From the NCBI GenBank assembly GCA_031431435.1, contig JANPDI010000163.1:1-26709 (forward strand): a stretch of DNA of 26,709 nucleotides, read 5' to 3'. Below, one piece after another: positions 16,641-23,122 of this stretch (the first letter of the stretch is position 1; each line of letters starts with the position of its first letter). The translations under genes were made by a program, and so were the position numbers. Under the pieces are notes generated by a model. It saw nothing but the letters and a program-made list of their open reading frames with translations. It had not been told where the DNA came from and ran no database searches. Source of the DNA: UKL13-2 sp031431435. GTDB taxonomy: Bacteria; Pseudomonadota; Gammaproteobacteria; Burkholderiales; Usitatibacteraceae.

Positions 16641-16723
16641 TCTGGCTCGGCACCGTTGATTTCCTGACGAGCCGGGTTTGTCTCACACCTGCAAGCAATA
16701 TCCAAAAAAACTAGGAGGACTCA

Positions 16724-16990
16724 ATGCAGTTGACTGATATCCATCGGGATTACTGGCGAAAGAACCTGCGCATCACCGGGATTCTTCTTGTCGTCTGGTT
16801 TGTCGCAACTTTTGTTGTGATTTATTACGCGCGTGAATTGGCAACGATCAATTTCTTCGGCTGGCCGTTGTCGTTTTACATGGCGGCGCAGGGATCATTG
16901 ATCATTTACGTCTTGATCATCGGCTATTACGCGATGTATATGAATAAACTCGATATTGAGCACGGTGTTGACGAAGGAGCGCAAGAATGA
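16724..16990 (+). CDS. DUF4212 putative symporter small subunit
   Basis: An 88-residue membrane protein of the DUF4212/TIGR03647 family. The basic N-terminus HRDYWRKNLR is typical, followed by two membrane helices (TGILLVVWFVATFVVIYYA and FYMAAQGSLIIYVLIIGYYA) joined by the conserved NFFGWPLSFYMAAQGS stretch, with an acidic tail. It is taken to be a small subunit of the adjacent sodium:solute symporter, much as other SSS carriers have short partners. AGGAGG lies 5 bases before the ATG, the strongest ribosome binding site in the window. The stop overlaps the symporter start as ATGA, so the two are translationally coupled and probably made in similar amounts. Confidence 0.93.
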   Translation: MQLTDIHRDYWRKNLRITGILLVVWFVATFVVIYYARELATINFFGWPLSFYMAAQGSLIIYVLIIGYYAMYMNKLDIEHGVDEGAQE

Positions 16991-19077
16991 GTGCACCCAC
17001 CTTTAAACAACAACTGACAAAATATTACAGCTTCTACACACTCGGTTTTATCACCTTTGTTGTGTTGCTTGGCATTGGTGAACAGCTGGGTATGTCCCGC
17101 ATCTATATGGGATACACCTTCCTGGCGGCAACAATTCTGCTTTATGCCGGCATTGGCATCATGAGCCGCACACTTGACGTTGCAGAATATTACGTTGCGG
17201 GTCGCAAGGTTCCGGCGTTGTTCAACGGGATGGCGACTGGCGCGGACTGGATGTCTGCGGCATCGTTTATCGGCATGGCGGGTGGCCTGTATTTGCAGGG
17301 CTTTGACGGCTTGGCCTTTATCATGGGCTGGACCGGCGGCTACTGTCTGGTTGCGTTGCTGCTGGCACCGTATCTGCGCAAGTTTGGCCAGTTCACCATC
17401 CCTGACTTTCTTGGCGCGCGTTATGGCGGCAACATCGTCCGGTCGATTGGTATTTTGTCCGCGATCATCGTCTCGTTCGTTTACGTGGTCGCGCAGATTT
17501 ATGGTGTGGGTCTGATCACCAGCCGCTTTACCGGTCTTGCGTTTGAAATCGGCGTGTTTGTCGGCCTCGGCGGCATTCTGGTCTGCTCGTTTCTGGGTGG
17601 CATGAAAGCGGTTACCTGGACACAGGTTGCGCAATACATCATCCTGATTGTGGCCTACATGATTCCGGTGGTCTGGTTGTCGGTTAAAGAGACCGGTATT
17701 CCGTTGCCGCAGTTGGTCTATGGTTCGGTGCTTGAAAAGGTGACTGACCTCGAGAAAAAACTCACGGTTGACCCTAAAGAACTTGAAGTACGTAAAATTT
17801 TTGGTGATCGTGCCAAGGCGGCCGGTGAAAAACTGAAAGCGGGTGCCGAGACTTCCTACAAAACCGACAAGGCAGCGTTGGTGGCCAAGGTTGAGGAACT
17901 GAAAGCCGCACCGACACCAGATGGCGGTGCGATTCAGGCGGCCGAAAAAGCCGTTGATACGTTCCCCAAAGACGTGAAGGCGTATGAAGCGCAGCTGAAG
18001 GGGCAGCAGGGTGCGGCAGGCCGTGCAGCGGCGCCATTGCCGCACGGCACACCATTTGTCGGTGTCGGCAAGACCGACGAAGAAAAGCAGAAGTCGTCTG
18101 ACAACAAGCGCAATAACTTCCTTGCGCTGGTATTCAGTCTGATGATCGGCACCGCCGCATTGCCGCACATTCTGATGCGGTACTACACCACGCCATCGGT
18201 TCATGAGGCGCGTGTGTCGGTATTTTGGTCATTATTTTTCATCTTCCTGCTGTATTTCTCCGCACCGGCCTTGGCCGTGCTGGTGAAATTCGACATCTAT
18301 ACCAACTTGGTTGGTGCAGCGTTTGCCGATCTACCGCAATGGGTAAACTCGTGGCAGGCGGTCGATAAAACGCTGCTCAGTATCGTCGACGTTAACAAGG
18401 ATGGCATTGTGCAATTGGCAGAAATTGCCATTGGTCAGGACATCATTGTGTTGGCGACGCCAGAGATCGCCGGGTTGCCGTATGTAATTTCCGGTCTGGT
18501 GGCAGCCGGCGGTTTGGCGGCTGCGCTGTCGACAGCCGACGGTTTGCTGCTGACGATTGCGAACGCGCTGTCACATGATCTGTATTACAAGATGATCAAC
18601 CCTGATGCGACAACGGCACGCCGGATCGGTGTTTCAAAGATCCTTTTGCTGATTGTCGCCGTTGTGGCCGCTGGCGTAACTGCACAAAAACCAGGTGACA
18701 TCCTGTTCTTGGTTGGTGCGGCATTCTCGCTTGCAGGATCTGCGTTTTTCCCGGCGCTGGTATTGGGAATCTTCTGGAAGCGGGCAAATAAACCCGCCGC
18801 GATTCTTGGTATGTTGGCCGGACTTGCCATGACCATGTATTACATGATGCGCACCTATCCGTTCTTCACCAATCTAGGTATACCGAAAATGGATCTGTGG
18901 TATGCAATTGCGCCAATTGGTTCGGGCGTGTTCGGTGTTACCGCCGGTATGACCGTCATGATCGTGGTCAGCCTGTTGACCAAGGCGCCATCGCCGGAAG
19001 TGCAGGATCTGGTGGAACACGTTCGTTACCCGGTCATCAAGGGTGACAAAATGAATACCGCCGGCGCATACGATTAA
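16987..19077 (+). CDS. Sodium:solute symporter (VC_2705/ActP-like), probable acetate carrier
   Basis: A 696-residue SSS-family inner-membrane carrier of the TIGR03648 type, related to acetate permease ActP. Membrane regions begin with FYTLGFITFVVLLGIG. The family signatures AEYYVAGRKVPALFNGMATGADWMSAASFIGMAG and GLAAALSTADGLLLTIANALSHDLYY are intact. A charged, helix-forming insert at about residues 246-372 separates two membrane blocks. A second soluble segment holds DVNKDGIVQLAE (468-479), a complete EF-hand-type calcium-binding loop. The acs, DUF294 and exonuclease genes upstream support acetate or a similar short carboxylate as substrate; this is inference. It follows DUF4212 with a 4-base overlap, and a strong terminator lies 17 bases after the stop. 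Confidence 0.93.
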   Translation: MSAPTFKQQLTKYYSFYTLGFITFVVLLGIGEQLGMSRIYMGYTFLAATILLYAGIGIMSRTLDVAEYYVAGRKVPALFNGMATGADWMSAASFIGMAGGLYLQGFDGLAFIMGWTGGYCLVALLLAPYLRKFGQFTIPDFLGARYGGNIVRSIGILSAIIVSFVYVVAQIYGVGLITSRFTGLAFEIGVFVGLGGILVCSFLGGMKAVTWTQVAQYIILIVAYMIPVVWLSVKETGIPLPQLVYGSVLEKVTDLEKKLTVDPKELEVRKIFGDRAKAAGEKLKAGAETSYKTDKAALVAKVEELKAAPTPDGGAIQAAEKAVDTFPKDVKAYEAQLKGQQGAAGRAAAPLPHGTPFVGVGKTDEEKQKSSDNKRNNFLALVFSLMIGTAALPHILMRYYTTPSVHEARVSVFWSLFFIFLLYFSAPALAVLVKFDIYTNLVGAAFADLPQWVNSWQAVDKTLLSIVDVNKDGIVQLAEIAIGQDIIVLATPEIAGLPYVISGLVAAGGLAAALSTADGLLLTIANALSHDLYYKMINPDATTARRIGVSKILLLIVAVVAAGVTAQKPGDILFLVGAAFSLAGSAFFPALVLGIFWKRANKPAAILGMLAGLAMTMYYMMRTYPFFTNLGIPKMDLWYAIAPIGSGVFGVTAGMTVMIVVSLLTKAPSPEVQDLVEHVRYPVIKGDKMNTAGAYD

Positions 19078-19094
19078 GTTGTCAAGCTGAAAAT

Positions 19095-19133
19095 GGCCCG
19101 CGCAATCGCAAGGTCGCGCGGGCCTTCTTTTTT
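19095..19133 (+). terminator. Rho-independent terminator of the symporter operon
   Basis: GGCCCGCGC at 19095-19103 pairs perfectly with GCGCGGGCC at 19116-19124 over a 12-base loop, followed by TTCTTTTTT. It is the clearest terminator in the window. Confidence 0.93.
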
Positions 19134-19147
19134 GGGGCTTTGTATTT

Positions 19148-19438
19148 ATGGATGTTGTTTTTATTCTCAAGATATTAAAAGCGATTGTTGAGGTCGCCGG
19201 CTTTGCGCTGATCGGGCAGGGGATTGTTGCCCTGTTTGCCGGGAACAACCGCGACCAGAATTTTATTTATGTCATTTTCAAGATTGTCACCAACCCGGTG
19301 GCAAAATTTGCGCGTTTTGTGTCGCCGCGATTTGTGCCTGATCGACACATCCCGTTTGTCGCCTTTGGTCTTGTGTTATGGGCCTGGGTTGTGATTATTA
19401 TCGGCATCGCGTACGCACAAGCCGGTGCCACTGCATAG
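19148..19438 (+). CDS. Small membrane protein of unknown function
   Basis: A 96-residue protein with two hydrophobic helices: one at about residues 12-32 (EVAGFALIGQGIVALFAG) and one at about 67-91 (PFVAFGLVLWAWVVIIIGI). They are joined by a basic loop with NNRDQNF and KFARFVSPRFVPDRH. No recognised domain. The clear helix/loop pattern and the basic connecting loop make it a plausible real gene. It starts 15 bases after the T-run of the symporter terminator, so it needs its own promoter or read-through, and no good promoter was found. The start has only a weak GGGG upstream. lptG follows 45 bases later on the same strand. Confidence 0.65.
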   Translation: MDVVFILKILKAIVEVAGFALIGQGIVALFAGNNRDQNFIYVIFKIVTNPVAKFARFVSPRFVPDRHIPFVAFGLVLWAWVVIIIGIAYAQAGATA

Positions 19439-19446
19439 TGAGCGAA

Positions 19447-19463
19447 ACCGTGTCCGCCACGGT
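19447..19463 (+). repeat. Short hairpin upstream of lptG
   Basis: ACCGTG and CACGGT pair across a 5-base loop between the small membrane protein and lptG. No T-run follows. Confidence 0.3.
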
Positions 19464-19483
19464 GCGGATGCGATAATGCGTTG

Positions 19484-20584
19484 ATGAGCATCCTGTTTCG
19501 CTATATCGCCAAAGAAATCGCCATTGCAACGGTATTTTTGCTGCTGGCGCTGCTGGCGCTGTTTGCGCTGTTTGACCTGATCCGTGAACTTGGCGAGTTG
19601 GGCAAGGGAAGTTACGGTTTGGGGTCGGTACTGCTGTATGTAACGCTTTCGCAACCGGCGCATGTGGTTGTGATTTTTCCGGTCGCGGCGCTGCTGGGGA
19701 CGCTTTACGCGATTTCGCGAATGTCCTCGCAATCGGAATTGACCGTCATGCGTGCGTCCGGATTGTCGATATTCAAACTGGCGACACTCGCTGCAGTGGT
19801 GGGGGTGGTTTTTTCCGTCATCATCTTCGCGTTTGGTGAATTTATCGCGCCGGCCGCGGATGAGGCGGCAAAAAAAGTGCGGCTGTCCGCCACCACCAAT
19901 GTGATTGCCAGCAAATTCCGCTCGGGCTTCTGGGTCAAGGACGAGCGTGCGTTTGTCAATATTCAGAATGTCACGGTTGAAAGCGACTTGATCAACATGC
20001 GCATATTTGAGTTTGACGACAAGTTCCGTCTCAAGTCGATTCGCATTGCCGAGCGTGGAAAATATGCGGAAAAAAACCGTTGGATCCTGAGCAACGTCGA
20101 GCTGACCACGTTCGAGGGTGGCAAGGACAATAGTCAGGCGCGCATTGTCAAATTACCGACCGCCGAATGGCGATCCGCAATGACCCCCGACCTGTTGTCG
20201 GTGCTGCGGGTCAAGCCGGAGGAAATGTCCATTTCCAATCTGAACGCGTTTATCGAACATTTGCGTGAAAACAAACAAAACAGCACACGTTATGAGGTCG
20301 CCCTTTGGGCAAAGATTTTCCAGCCGGTTGGTGTGATTGTGATGATGCTGTTGGCGATTCCATTTGCGATTCAATCAACCCGTGCCGGTGGTGTCGGGGC
20401 GAAGTTGGTGTTGGGGACGATGATCGGCATCGGCGCGTACTTTCTCGACCAATTGGTCGGGCATTTGACTGTGCTGAATGAGTGGCCGCCGTTTATGGGT
20501 GCGCTGCTGCCGCTACTCGCGTTTTTTGCCGTGGCCGGCCTGCTGTTGATTCAGAAGGAATACCCGAAGCGATTGTTCGGGTAA
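19484..20584 (+). CDS. lptG: LPS export ABC transporter permease LptG
   Basis: A 366-residue YjgP/YjgQ-family permease. With LptF and the ATPase LptB it extracts lipopolysaccharide from the inner membrane and hands it to the LptC-A bridge. The N-terminal helix and FDLIRELGELGKGSYGLGSV, the coupling region SSQSELTVMRASGLS, a periplasmic beta-jellyroll domain (about residues 130-255, with GFWVKDERAFVNI and RWILSNVEL), and C-terminal helices with IPFAIQSTRAGGVGAKLVLG are present. RYEVALWAKIFQPV is the conserved lead into helix 4. ATG 19484 follows a TTG at 19481 in the same frame; the ribosome binding site is weak either way. lptF, usually directly upstream, is absent here. The stop faces the RDD gene end 6 bases away. 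Confidence 0.92.
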   Translation: MSILFRYIAKEIAIATVFLLLALLALFALFDLIRELGELGKGSYGLGSVLLYVTLSQPAHVVVIFPVAALLGTLYAISRMSSQSELTVMRASGLSIFKLATLAAVVGVVFSVIIFAFGEFIAPAADEAAKKVRLSATTNVIASKFRSGFWVKDERAFVNIQNVTVESDLINMRIFEFDDKFRLKSIRIAERGKYAEKNRWILSNVELTTFEGGKDNSQARIVKLPTAEWRSAMTPDLLSVLRVKPEEMSISNLNAFIEHLRENKQNSTRYEVALWAKIFQPVGVIVMMLLAIPFAIQSTRAGGVGAKLVLGTMIGIGAYFLDQLVGHLTVLNEWPPFMGALLPLLAFFAVAGLLLIQKEYPKRLFG

Positions 20585-20590
20585 GAATCG

Positions 20591-21106
20591 TCACGACTTG
20601 ATTGGCGCCGGCGCATCTTCCAATCGGGTGCCAGCCAGTCTGTCGTGGAGAAACTGTCGTTCACGGTCAAAGCGCCCGTATAAAATCGTTGCGACCATTG
20701 GGAAAAAGAACCACATGGTGATGACCGGACTCAATCGCGCCGGGAAGAACAACAACAAAATACCGACGCAGGCAGGCCCAAAAAACAGCGCCGCGCAGAA
20801 AAATCGCAGCAAGGCGCGGCGCCACGACAATATGTTGCCTTGTTGATCAACGACGCGAATGCGCCATGTCTTCATTGCCAATGTCTGACCGCGCCGCTGC
20901 CAATGCCAGACAAAATAGCCGGCGATTACCAACAACAAATAGAGCTGAAACAGAATATGTCCGGCGCCATCGAGCGTTGCGCCGCGCAGCCCGGCAATGG
21001 GAAAACTCGCAATCAACACGAGTGCGAGCAGCAGCAGTCCCTCGTAGGGGATGGCGGCGAGCCGCCTGAAAATGCTTGCGGAGGGACGAACAATTGAGGT
21101 CGCCAT
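20591..21106 (-). CDS. RDD family membrane protein
   Basis: A 171-residue inner-membrane protein with the RDD-family layout. It begins IFRRLAAIPYEGLLLLALVL, where the usual Asp of the RDD motif is Glu. A second helix (FQLYLLLVIAGYFVWHW) follows, then the signature GQTLAMKTWRIRVVDQQGN, two more helices, and the terminal RQFLHDRLAGTRLE motif. RDD proteins are small membrane proteins, some implicated in ion or osmolyte transport; the function here is unknown. It is the last gene after the sigma factor, DUF3619 and DUF3106 genes on the same strand. A GTG at 21169 would extend it by 21 unconserved residues, so ATG 21106 is preferred though it lacks a clear ribosome binding site. Confidence 0.87.
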   Translation of the reverse strand: MATSIVRPSASIFRRLAAIPYEGLLLLALVLIASFPIAGLRGATLDGAGHILFQLYLLLVIAGYFVWHWQRRGQTLAMKTWRIRVVDQQGNILSWRRALLRFFCAALFFGPACVGILLLFFPARLSPVITMWFFFPMVATILYGRFDRERQFLHDRLAGTRLEDAPAPIKS

Positions 21107-21172
21107 GGCGTCGTGATCACACGGCGGTTGGGCGGCGCTTCCGTCAGGTGGGCGTGGTGACGCAGCCACCGG

Positions 21173-21667
21173 TTATTTCGGGACTGTAGGGGGCGGCGCG
21201 ACGGGTGCAGGGGAACTGGCGGCACCGGAACCTTTTTCCTGATTCCAACGGTCCTTTATTTCTTGTTGCTTATCGGGCGGCAACTTGGTCAGCGATTGAT
21301 ACTTGTCGCGTGCCGACTTGCGCTGATCCGGTGTCAGTGATGACCAGCCTCTTAAACGCTCGCGGAATCTCTCTTGCTCGAGCGGCGCCAGTTTCGGGTA
21401 TTCCCTGGCCGTGCCGAGTAGTTTGCGCTGCTGCACGCCGGGCAATTTATCCCATTCCGGCTCAAGCGGTGCGAGTATGCTGCGTTCGGCGGGTGGAATT
21501 TTCCCCCATGCGATTGCACGTGCGGGTTTTTCCGCTTTTTTGGCATCGTCCGCCGCTTTTTCAGGGGCGCCAAACGCCAAACTTCCCTGACCAACAAACG
21601 CGCCGGAAAAAAGCACAAAAAAGCTCGTCACCAAAACCAGCCCTGATGAACGGATCATGCGCGCCAT
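21173..21667 (-). CDS. DUF3106 exported protein
   Basis: A 164-residue protein with a signal-type N-terminus (RSSGLVLVTSFFVLFSGAFV) ending near SLAFGAPEKA, so it is probably periplasmic. The mature part is charged, helical and repetitive: turns such as LAPLEPEWDKLPGVQQRK, LAPLEQERFRERLRGW, LTPDQRKSARDKYQSL and LPPDKQQEIKDRW repeat a proline-led helix of about 18-20 residues. This resembles the LTxxQ helices of CpxP/Spy/ZraP-type periplasmic sensors or chaperones (inference). The tail is rich in Pro and Ala. The frame is open back to 21772 and into the DUF3619 gene, but the signal peptide supports ATG 21667 or 21658. Part of the sigma factor operon. Confidence 0.85.
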   Translation of the reverse strand: MARMIRSSGLVLVTSFFVLFSGAFVGQGSLAFGAPEKAADDAKKAEKPARAIAWGKIPPAERSILAPLEPEWDKLPGVQQRKLLGTAREYPKLAPLEQERFRERLRGWSSLTPDQRKSARDKYQSLTKLPPDKQQEIKDRWNQEKGSGAASSPAPVAPPPTVPK

Positions 21668-21735
21668 CGCGTTGCCAATGCCAGGAAAAGTGCCGCCGTG
21701 GCGAGAGTGAACAGCCAAGCGCGCAGCGGTGTTGC

Positions 21736-22131
21736 CTATGGCTGTGCTGTTGCTTCCTTTTCTTTTACCCATGTTGCAAAGTCTTTATCAAGAAAAGCAT
21801 CAATCGGAAGTTCGCCGGTTAACAGTTTGGCATCAATTGCGCCAGACGCATCATACAAATCATCCGGCGTATTGGTCTGGTACACCAATGTGGTGACGAC
21901 CGCGACAATGGCCAAAATGGGTAACCAAAACAAAGGCTTGCGGACAAAATAGGTGGGTTCAAGTACCCGGCCGGAGACCGTTATCATGCCTAAAACGCGC
22001 ACCGGCTCACGGTGCAGCGCCAACGCTTTTGAGCGGGCAGCGCGCAATTTGACCAGATTGCTTTCGGCGATCTGGCTCAAGCCGCTATCGAGATAGCGGG
22101 CGAAATCTTTTGAAAAGTCCTTTTCATTCAT
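21736..22131 (-). CDS. DUF3619 single-pass membrane protein
   Basis: A 131-residue protein with a cytoplasmic N-terminal region of about 65 residues (KDFARYLDSGLSQIAESNLVKLRAARSKAL), one membrane helix (about 66-85, PLFWLPILAIVAVVTTLVYQ), and an acidic outer segment of about 45 residues ending ELPIDAFLDKDFATWVKE. DUF3619 is a betaproteobacterial family of unknown function. Its topology and its place directly after an ECF-type sigma gene resemble anti-sigma factors, although no zinc-binding anti-sigma motif is visible. ATG 22131 is preferred: a longer frame from 22200 overlaps the sigma gene. The gap to the sigma stop is 16 bases. Confidence 0.85.
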   Translation of the reverse strand: MNEKDFSKDFARYLDSGLSQIAESNLVKLRAARSKALALHREPVRVLGMITVSGRVLEPTYFVRKPLFWLPILAIVAVVTTLVYQTNTPDDLYDASGAIDAKLLTGELPIDAFLDKDFATWVKEKEATAQP

Positions 22132-22147
22132 GATGTTGGGTAATTCT

Positions 22148-22726
22148 TCAGGATGATAACGTCGGTTTTGCCAAGTTGTCGAGCGTAATGCCTTTGGCAC
22201 GCAGCATGATCGAAAGCGAATTTACGGCGCGCGAACAGTGTGTCTTCACACTTCCCTCCGAGCAACCCATGGCCTCGGCCGTGTCCGCGACGTCAAATTC
22301 CTCCCAGTAACGCAACATAAAAGCTTCACGTTGACGCGCTGGTAGTTTTTCGACGGCTTCTTCGATAACTCTTAATACCTGCACCTGTTCGAGTTGGTCT
22401 GCCGGTGACACCGGAATATTGGTTGTTTGCGGGGTGGCAAGGCTTTCCAGAATATCGTATTCATCATCGTCATCCTTTGAGGCAAACGATGAAAAAAGCG
22501 TTGTCCAGGTTGACCGCACCTTGCTGCGGCGAAACCAATCGCGAATGTTGTTTTGCAAAATCCGCTGGAACAGCATCGGCAATTCTTCCGGCGGACGGTC
22601 GGAATATTTCTCGGCGAGCTTCATCATCGAGTCCTGCACAACATCAAGCGCGGAATCATCGTCCTTGACCGCAAAAACGGCCTGCTTAAAGGCGCGGCGC
22701 TCGACGGAGGCCAGAAAATCGGACAT
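22148..22726 (-). CDS. ECF-type RNA polymerase sigma factor
   Basis: A 192-residue sigma factor with only regions 2 and 4. Region 2 spans about residues 10-70 (DDDSALDVVQDSMMKLAEKY for core binding, then NNIRDWFRRSKVRS in the -10 recognition part). An acidic linker (SKDDDDEYDILES) follows, and region 4 lies at about 115-180 (LEQVQVLRVIEEAVEKLPARQREAFMLRY and the helix-turn-helix DTAEAMGCSEGSVKTHCSRA). It heads an operon with DUF3619, DUF3106 and RDD genes, all with membrane or periplasmic products. This suggests it reports on the envelope, with DUF3619 as a candidate negative regulator (inference). The start at 22726 has no good ribosome binding site, but no better one lies upstream. Confidence 0.92.
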   Translation of the reverse strand: MSDFLASVERRAFKQAVFAVKDDDSALDVVQDSMMKLAEKYSDRPPEELPMLFQRILQNNIRDWFRRSKVRSTWTTLFSSFASKDDDDEYDILESLATPQTTNIPVSPADQLEQVQVLRVIEEAVEKLPARQREAFMLRYWEEFDVADTAEAMGCSEGSVKTHCSRAVNSLSIMLRAKGITLDNLAKPTLSS

Positions 22727-22873
22727 TTGTTGCCGGGAAGCCAGAATAAACCTCGTTGGTAATGTCGCATCAACCGATTGCGGCGCGAAATAAATGCGCG
22801 GCAGTCAATCGTTTGGTGGCGGGAATTTGCACGAAGTCTAGCAAGAATAGCGGGCGACGGGGCATTCGAACAC

Positions 22874-22901
22874 TTGACCGCGGCCATAAGTATGGTAAGG
22901 T
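22874..22901 (+). promoter_or_regulatory. Possible ilvBNC promoter
   Basis: TTGACC at 22874-22879 and TAAGGT at 22896-22901 with a 16-base spacer. The -10 is poor. Transcription from here would give a leader of more than 200 bases. Confidence 0.35.
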
Positions 22902-22977
22902 ATCGTTTTGCAGCGCAACATGACATGGGCGATCCTCGGTCGTATAGCGGCAATCCGGTTCAAACGCAAATTCCCAG

Positions 22978-23020
22978 CGACGTCACGCGCAGTATTGCTT
23001 ACCCCTCCGACGTCACGTGC
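22978..23020. repeat. Two GACGTCACG direct repeats, 30 bases apart
   Basis: CGACGTCACGCGC (22978-22990) and CGACGTCACGTGC (23008-23020) differ at one of 13 bases and start exactly 30 bases apart, close to three helical turns. Each contains the palindrome GACGTC. The spacing on one DNA face fits two binding sites for the same regulator in the ilvB leader. Confidence 0.45.
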
Positions 23021-23122
23021 GAGCCATTATTTCCAGTTGAATGTTCGGCGACTACCCCAGATAACGTTCTGGCCTGGTAGCGCGACACGTCAACAATTCA
23101 CGATTCTCCAGCGGTGAAAAAT

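Larger units (their letters stand above)
16371..16723. other. 353-base non-coding gap upstream of the DUF4212/symporter operon
   Basis: No convincing gene. It holds, in order: a short hairpin after the exonuclease stop; a 13-base inverted repeat (GTTGCA-A-TGCAAC, 16540-16552); a tandem pair of TGCCGATTT (16563-16580); a sigma-70 promoter; a CRP-like site; a leader hairpin GGCTCG/CGAGCC (16644-16649 with 16668-16673); and a strong AGGAGG ribosome binding site at 16713-16718. Confidence 0.7.
22727..23122. other. 396-base divergent intergenic region, sigma factor / ilvB
   Basis: No convincing gene. It holds a possible rightward promoter (22874-22901), a pair of GACGTCACG repeats exactly 30 bases apart (22978-23020), and a GGTGA ribosome binding site just before ilvB. 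No leader peptide rich in Leu, Ile or Val codons followed by a terminator was seen, so classical attenuation is not supported. Confidence 0.6.

Noticed and set aside
16927..18204. 425-codon open frame on the minus strand opposite the symporter
   Set aside because: Its product is rich in Arg, His, Asn and Gln without domains, and the plus-strand symporter is unmistakable. It is a by-product of codon use in the opposite frame.
22778..23080. 100-codon open frame in the ilvB leader
   Set aside because: TTG start, no ribosome binding site and no conserved look. The repeated PSDVT in it simply reflects the 30-bp DNA repeat. No leader-peptide pattern of Leu/Val/Ile codons is seen.
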